A stretch of 64,000 nucleotides of DNA from Hormiphora californensis. Lineage: Eukaryota; Ctenophora; Tentaculata; Cydippida; Pleurobrachiidae. The notes under the pieces were generated by a model, which was given only the letters and a program-made list of their open reading frames with translations, made no database searches and was not told the origin of the DNA. A program made the position numbers and the translations under genes. The stretch spans positions 5,648,180-5,712,179 of the forward strand of contig CM035350.1 in the NCBI GenBank assembly GCA_020137815.1, given 5' to 3'. Position 1 is the stretch's first letter, and every line of letters starts with the position of its first letter. Shown here in pieces: positions 47,001-64,000 of the stretch.

Positions 47001-49975
47001 GCCTGACCCGGAGACCCTGAACCAGTATGCCTGGAACTTGATTCCCCATCTGGTGAGGATGCTAAAGACTGACCCGAGTCTGGCAGTTAGGGATAGCTGT
47101 GCGTGGACTCTAGGCAGGATTTGTGATAGGCTACCCCAGACCATTCTGCAGCATCCCAGCAACATGGAACTGGTCGAGGCCCTCCTGATGTCCCTGAACA
47201 ATGAACCCAGAGTGGCAACTAATGCCTGTTGGGCCTTCGCTTCCCTCTCAGAGGTACCCCCTTCTTTGTGCTGTATCTCCTCTCCCCCAGTTTAGAATGA
47301 TGCCTTCACCTTCCTAGTAGTCCTTGTAACCATAGAAACAGTATGTCATTCCTTCCCTGCTAACACCCCTCCCCCTATAACAGTCTGCATATGACGCTGC
47401 GGAGAGCCAGCTGCCAGATAATGAAACTGAACCTGCCACCTACATCCTGTCTCCCTGTTATGCGGCCATTATCAAACAGCTCCTAGCTACCACTGAACGT
47501 CCTGATGCTAGCACTAACAACCTGAGAAGGTAGGCTCACCCCCACAAACCATACTAGGGCTTGTAAGCAGTATCCCCTGAAAATTTCCATCATCTACAGA
47601 GCAAATGACCTATTTCCTGACAACCCCCCTCCGGCCTCCCCCTCTAAGTTCTAACAACCCCCCTCCCAGCTCCGCGTACGAAGCAATCATGGAACTTCTA
47701 AAGTCCTCACCAAAGGACTGCTACTTAGTTGTCCAGGAGACGACCGTTACGGTTATCTCCAAGCTCCAGGGTATTCTGCACCACCGTCACACTGAAAAGG
47801 GGGGCGACATGAACGATATCCAGTCCTTGTTGTGCGCTACCCTCCAGTGTATAATCAGGAAGATGCAGCAGGGAGATGCCATTCAGATATCTGATACCGT
47901 CATGGCAGCATTCCTTATGATGATGAGTAGCAATGAACAGAGCAGTGTGGTCCAGGAGGATGCCCTCATGGCGATAGGTAGGTATTAGGGCAACAAGCTG
48001 CTGGGGGCATGATCAACAATGTCTAGTAGGGATATACGGGGGATATACTGGGGATTTACTTGACAATAATACTCCCCCACTACTAGGTACCCTAATCATG
48101 GTGACTGGTAAGCACTTTGCCAAGTACATGGACAGCTTCTGGCCCTATATGATGGCCTCCCTTCAGAACCACGAAGAGTACAGTGTCTGTGCCGCTGCCG
48201 TGGGTATCATCGGTGATATCTGTTCTACCTTCGGGCCAGAGATGATCAACTTTAGTGATAAGCTGATGGAGCTTCTCATTGCGGCCGTGTCAGTAAGTCT
48301 CAGGAGGGTGTACTTGGCATTGTGACTGGGTAGTAGTTGACGCAGCCCTCATGATAATAACAATCTCTATCCTAAGTTATTCTTGTTATGTTCTAACCCT
48401 CCCTTTACATTTGTAAAGGTGTTTCGGGTCCGCGGCGCCCGAAACACAGTCTAGGCAGGCAAAGTTATTCCCCCTCGTTCACTCTAATTCTAAATTCAGT
48501 ATTCACACACTTCTCCTTCCAGAATCAAGCCATGCACAGGACAGTGAAACCTACTATTTTGAGTACATTTGGCGACATTGCCATTGCTATCGGACCGGCC
48601 TATGCTAAGTATCTGGAACCTGTTGTGCACATCCTTCAGCAGGCCTCTCTTGTAAACTTCGATAAGGTATGAGTGTGAGGAAGTTACCCCCCCCCCACTC
48701 AGAACGACTATCAACCCTGACACCCCCCATTCCCAATTCAGAACGACTATCACCCCTGACACCCCCCCTTCCCAATTCAGAACGACTATCAACCCTGACA
48801 CCCCCACTCAGAACGACTATCACCCCTGACACCCCCACTCAGAACGACTATCACCCCTGACACCCCCCACTCAGAACGACTATCACCCCTGACAACCCCC
48901 CCTCTCAGTACGACTATCACCCCTGACACCCCCCTCTCAGAACGACTATCACCCCTGACAACCCCTCCCCTCTCAGAACGACTATCACCCCTGACACCCC
49001 CTTCCCAATTCAGATCACCCTTGACACCCCCCCCCCTTCCCAATTCAGAACGACTATCACCCCTGACACCCCCCCCCCCCATTCAGAACGACTATCACCC
49101 CTGATACCCCCCTTTCCCAATTCAGAACGACTATCACCCCTGACACCCCCCCTTCCCAATTCAGAACGACTATCACCCTTGACACCCCCCCCTTCCCAAT
49201 TCAGAATGACTATCACCCCTGACACCCCCCCCCCTTCCCAATTCAGAACGACTATCACCCCTGACACCCCCCATTCAGAACGACTATCACCCCTGACACC
49301 CCCATTCAGAACAACTATCACCCCTGACACCCCCCATTCAGAGCGACTATCACCCCTGACACCCCAATTCAGAACGACTATCGCCCCTGACACCCCCCCC
49401 CCCCCATTCAGAACGACCATCACCCCTGACACCCCCACTCAGAACGACTATCACCCCTGACACCCCCCCCCCCCCCCCCCAGAACGACTACGAGATGGTA
49501 GACTACATGTACGAGCTCAGGCAGGGTATTCTTGAAGCGTATGCTGGTATTATCACCGGACTGGGAACCCGACCCGATGACCACACACCCTCCCAGTTAG
49601 AGGCCTTCAAACCCTTCGTGCCCCAGATACTCCGTCTTATTGCTACAATATCCGAGGATCGGGAGAGGCCAGATGGATTATTGGGCTGCGCCTGTGGTCT
49701 TGTTGGGTGAGTCCCCCGGCTCACACATTGTTGTTTCCAAACCACCCCTAATTGATCTGGTGAGGTGTTATACCCCCTACCCATGAGAGGGTTATTAAAC
49801 CAACCCCCTCTCTCTCAGCGACCTGGTTAAAGGGTACGGGGGTTCTGTGAAACAGATGGTGATGAATGATAGCATTTCCACCCTCCTAACCGCTGGACGA
49901 AGGAGCCGCACAAGCAACACTAAAACCATGGCTCAGTGGGCAAGCAAAGAAATGAAGAAAATCAACGCCCTTTGA
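37518..49975 (+). CDS. KPNB1: Importin subunit beta-1 (karyopherin beta-1), 14 exons
   Basis: Exons: 37518-37566, 37668-37726, 41337-41519, 44350-44544, 45891-45967, 46046-46121, 46277-46475, 46652-47253, 47384-47529, 47670-47977, 48087-48292, 48523-48666, 49483-49706 and 49819-49975. All phases close and give 874 aa against 876 in human. The HEAT-repeat solenoid is colinear with human importin-beta: [14 protein letters not shown] and AQYHQRW in the N-terminal importin-beta domain; [29 protein letters not shown]; the acidic loop [44 protein letters not shown]; and the end [20 protein letters not shown]. It carries NLS cargo, usually through importin-alpha, across the nuclear pore and is released by RanGTP. 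Introns 2, 3 and 4 (3.6, 2.8 and 1.3 kb) host mobile elements; the others are short apart from intron 12, which is an array of exon 13 acceptor copies. Confidence 0.97.
38123..38645. mobile_element. Fold-back element, about 520 bp, KPNB1 intron 2
   Basis: The left arm (about 38123-38320, containing ttggatctttacaagcgttg and ggcatcaaaactaccagaag) is repeated inverted at about 38435-38645, with a ~115-bp centre. Arms are nearly identical, suggesting recent insertion. No protein is encoded. Confidence 0.85.
39259..39459. promoter_or_regulatory. Cluster of seven CACGTG E-boxes, KPNB1 intron 2
   Basis: CACGTG occurs at 39259, 39280, 39299, 39341, 39376, 39415 and 39454. The first three are embedded in GTCACGTGAC, the palindrome bound by TFEB/MITF-type bHLH-Zip factors, in a ~20-bp tandem. 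The last three share a 39-bp unit with atcatcacgtgatggatctc. The cluster is clear in the sequence; enhancer activity is inference, because a simple tandem repeat would look the same. Confidence 0.5.
40255..40640. repeat. Two short tandem-repeat blocks, KPNB1 intron 2
   Basis: At about 40255-40390 a ~28-bp unit with ggggtgatctgatc repeats about five times. At about 40425-40640 a ~31-bp unit (ttagagatcaggtcaaagtg, then ggaaactttc) repeats about seven times. Neither resembles the exon 3 acceptor. Confidence 0.8.
42069..43740. mobile_element. Putative 1.7-kb DNA transposon-like element, KPNB1 intron 3
   Basis: The ends are inverted copies of about 37 bp: aggctataagcatactgatc at 42069 and gatcagtatgcttatagcct ending at 43740. 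Just inside are subterminal repeats rich in gatcatcatgat and gtgtgcgc/gtgcgcac motifs (about 42110-42250 and 43480-43700). The interior has no recognisable transposase, so it is probably non-autonomous. Confidence 0.65.
43998..44058. repeat. (CT)n microsatellite, KPNB1 intron 3
   Basis: A CT dinucleotide array with one interruption, about 290 bp upstream of exon 4. Confidence 0.9.
44862..45877. mobile_element. Long fold-back element, about 1 kb, KPNB1 intron 4
   Basis: The element is almost wholly palindromic: aggccagtca at 44865 mirrors tgactggcct ending at 45875, and the two arms meet near 45370. Because the arms are nearly identical, the same ~100-residue frame appears on + in the left arm and on - in the right arm. 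It ends just 13 bp before KPNB1 exon 5, so it supplies sequence close to that acceptor. Confidence 0.88.
46596..46651 (+). repeat. Partial duplication of the KPNB1 exon 8 acceptor and exon start
   Basis: tgcaggtattctggtccaca followed by acttgtgacga, about 56 bp before the real exon 8, copies tgcag + gtattgagttctggtccacc + acctgtgacga with a 5-bp loss. It is a degenerate second acceptor with about 30 bases of exon. Confidence 0.8.
48698..49482 (+). repeat. Minisatellite made of the KPNB1 exon 13 splice acceptor
   Basis: About 22 copies of a 29-40-bp unit (cagaacgactatcacccctg, then acacccccc, with or without ttcccaatt) fill intron 12 and lead into the true acceptor at 49481-49482. There a run of about 20 C precedes ag and AACGACTACGAG. 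Each unit therefore contains a pyrimidine tract, CAG and the first eight bases of the exon. Copies vary in C-run length; one (near 49013) is truncated. Confidence 0.93.
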
Positions 49976-51487
<1,512 letters not shown>

Positions 51488-52119
51488 ATGGTGAACGAAC
51501 AAGAACTAAAAGGAGGGCATGCTCCTGCCGGTGAGAGCTTAGCAACGCCTTTTTGGGCGATAAGACTTTATCATTACGCTTTTGACCGTTAGTCTGTCTG
51601 GCGACGCCGACCCCATCTGAGCGCCAGAATTAAATGGGGGTCTGGCGCCGGTAGACAGCCGTTAGCCAAGATCATTAAAAATGTTTCCTTACTTTCTTCA
51701 GAAAAGGTTGGAGGAGTAAGACGACGAACAAAGAGCAAAAGTGACAATGTGGGTGGGATGGCAGCAGCCGCTGAACCTGCACCTGAAGAAAATGTTGAGG
51801 GAGAATCACCGGAAGAAGGAACTGCAGAGGGCGAGGTGAACGGATTATGATTTTTTTTCTCCAGTTGATACTTTCTAGAATCTGCACGTTCGGTTTTCTG
51901 GGTTCTGACAACCATCCTACCTTGCTAATTCTAATCTAACCCCTTCCCCAGGAAGCTGTAGTCGAGGCCGACCCCTCGGTCATTGCACCCTATAAGGAAA
52001 ACACCCCTGATGCAGTGAAATCATTCCACGAGAAACCGATCCCTTCGAAGGACTTCCAAGTGTCCAAGAATCCTCAGGTCAGTGGACAGAACATGAGGCT
52101 TAACCAGCCAAGGAAGTGA
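51488..52119 (+). CDS. DAP: Death-associated protein 1 (DAP/DAPL1 family)
   Basis: Three exons: 51488-51530, 51702-51835 and 51952-52119, phases compatible, encoding about 114 aa (human DAP is 102). The N-terminus MVNEQELKGGHAPAGEKVGG parallels the vertebrate DAP start (KAGHPPAVKAGG). The middle is acidic and Ala/Glu/Pro-rich. The C-terminus has a FHEKPIPS segment like the HQKPHAS of DAP and ends in NQPRK, matching the conserved QQPRK end. DAP1 is a small, disordered, Pro-rich protein described as an mTOR-regulated negative regulator of autophagy; DAP/DAPL1 have also been linked to ribosome dormancy. Intron 1 contains a small GC-rich palindromic repeat. A large fold-back element follows 144 bp after the stop. 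Confidence 0.88.
51588..51662. repeat. Small GC-rich palindromic repeat, copy 2, DAP1 intron 1
   Basis: gtctgtctggcgacgccgac and ggtctggcgccggtagacag form inverted ends, related to the copy at about 13580-13655. It is probably a miniature element. Confidence 0.55.
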
Positions 52120-52262
52120 AATAGACACTAATTTTAGAATGGGGACATATTAACTAGTTTTAACCTGAATGTTTTAAATGAATTTTAATCCAAAAAGTGT
52201 GGCTGAGTGTTTAATTTATTGCCTTGATTATCCCATTAACGCTTCGGTGTGAAACTGTATAT

Positions 52263-53081
52263 AGTTAGGAACACTATTGGTGCGCGGTCGTGCCCACGGA
52301 AGGAGTGCTTGGATCATCTTGAAACCGGTTTTAAGTTAACTAATGCATATCCAAAAGTGTCTGTAGCTATTTGGGTGATGTTCTGACAATCCAATCACGA
52401 GTTATGACGAAAAAACAGTCAAAAAAGACGTTTTAAAGTGACAAAAAGGAGGATCTGAACACAGCCCTTATATGAAGGGTTGGGGCTATGAAACTTCTTG
52501 AGTGGACAGAGAATCGTCCAAATTTGCAGTGCCAACTTTGGAATAGTTTCTATCTTTTGTAGTTATCTAATTAGAGCCGTTCAAACATGTGAGACGATCT
52601 GCAAAACAGGGTGATTTGGTACTGTTTCCGCCCCATATTGCTTGCTCTCACCGCTTGTATGCTTTAATCTGCTCTCTAATTGGGTAAATCTCGTCAAGTG
52701 ATCACTTCACAAGCAAAAATACCTAGTATTAGAGGCCCCTGCAGCATCGTCTCACATGTTTAAACGGCTCTAATTAGATAACTACAAAAGATAGAAACTA
52801 TTCCAAAGTTGGCACTGCAAATTTGGACGATTCTCTGTCCACTCAAGAAGTTTCATAGCCCCAACCCTTCATATAAGGGCTGTGTTCAGATCCTCCTTTT
52901 TGTCACTTTAAAACGTCTTTTTTGACTGTTTTTTCGTCATAACTCGTGATTGGATTGTCAGAACATCACCCAAATAGCTACAGACACTTTTGGATATGCA
53001 TTAGTTAACTTAAAACCGGTTTCAAGATGATCCAAGCACTCCTTCCGTGGGCACGACCGCGCACCAATAGTGTTCCTAACT
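52263..53081. mobile_element. Fold-back element, about 820 bp, between DAP1 and the DDHD gene
   Basis: The left arm (about 52263-52605, starting agttaggaacactattggtg) is repeated inverted at about 52748-53081 (ending caccaatagtgttcctaact), with a ~140-bp loop. The arms are almost identical over more than 300 bp. No protein is encoded. Confidence 0.9.
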
Positions 53082-53443
53082 AATATCCTTCTTTAACTTT
53101 TTAAACGCTGAAGACACGGCTAATTTACGGAATTTCAACTTGAATAATAATACATCTCATCTGCATCAATATTTACAAAACTGCAATTCTCTATTATATT
53201 CCCCATTTTAACATACGAAAAGTCCAAAAAGAGATTTAGTATCATTAAAATCACCTCATATCACTCAATGCGTGCTTCTAAAAAACAAACAACTCAATTG
53301 ACACACAATATATCAGTTTTTTAACCCTGCAAGCTGATATATATGTAGTGTCTCAGATATCAGTTGCGTTCCTGGTTTACAGACTATCATGATCAACATA
53401 ACCGCGGGAGGGGTCATGCAGTGGTGTGCAGTGGTGGACATTG

Positions 53444-64000
<10,557 letters not shown>

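Noticed and set aside
48496-49460. Repetitive Gly/Val/Ser and Thr/Pro frames of 60-142 aa
   Set aside because: They are translations of the exon 13 acceptor minisatellite in intron 12.

Overview
The window is nuclear DNA of an animal. Every protein recognised is metazoan or broadly eukaryotic (NOL4, TDP-43, calpain, ZMPSTE24, importin-beta, DAP1, DDHD phospholipase, 7TM receptors). Most genes are cut by many short GT-AG introns, and the intergenic DNA is full of (GA)n/(CT)n tracts, fold-back elements and minisatellites. The compact, intron-rich layout and a receptor carrying many SRCR-like modules suggest an early-branching metazoan such as a sponge, but that placement is inference.

Layout. 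(1) 0.9-11.5 kb, + strand: two tandem NOL4-family genes. The first is seen only as its last three exons; the second has seven exons. Between them lies a stretch of homopolymer-dominated, probably unpolished sequence (2.76-5.38 kb) next to two near-perfect palindromes. (2) 15.0-24.5 kb, +: a large intronless receptor with a signal peptide, SRCR-like modules, LDLa repeats, seven TM helices and a tyrosine-motif tail. Its 3' half is broken by at least twelve frame changes, all in the same direction. (3) 26.4-35.6 kb, -: a complete TDP-43 (TARDBP) gene in eight exons. Its 6.9-kb GC-AG intron 3 contains a whole 12-exon atypical calpain gene on the opposite strand. (4) 35.8-37.2 kb, -: single-exon ZMPSTE24, sharing a 295-bp divergent promoter with (5) importin-beta (KPNB1), +, 14 exons, 37.5-50.0 kb, 874 aa. 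(6) 51.5-52.1 kb, +: a three-exon DAP1 gene. (7) 53.4 kb to beyond 64 kb, -: a DDHD/WWE intracellular phospholipase A1 with fifteen exons in view, including a 12-nt microexon. A single-exon 7TM receptor sits on the opposite strand in one of its introns.

The most unusual recurring feature is a set of minisatellites made from 3' splice sites. In calpain exon 3, importin-beta exon 13 and the DDHD VEFLP-encoding exon, the intron just upstream holds about 12-22 tandem copies of a 29-44-bp unit. Each unit repeats the real acceptor AG and the first bases of the exon. Two-copy versions occur at NOL4 exon 6 and importin-beta exon 8. Several other acceptors have polypyrimidine tracts that are long (CT)n or poly-C runs. 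This points to a repeated process that expands splice acceptors in this genome.

The genes are unrelated housekeeping or signalling functions and do not form a pathway. I reconstructed exons by hand from reading frame, splice consensus and recalled family sequences; phases close exactly for TARDBP, calpain, KPNB1, DAP1 and all DDHD exons listed.
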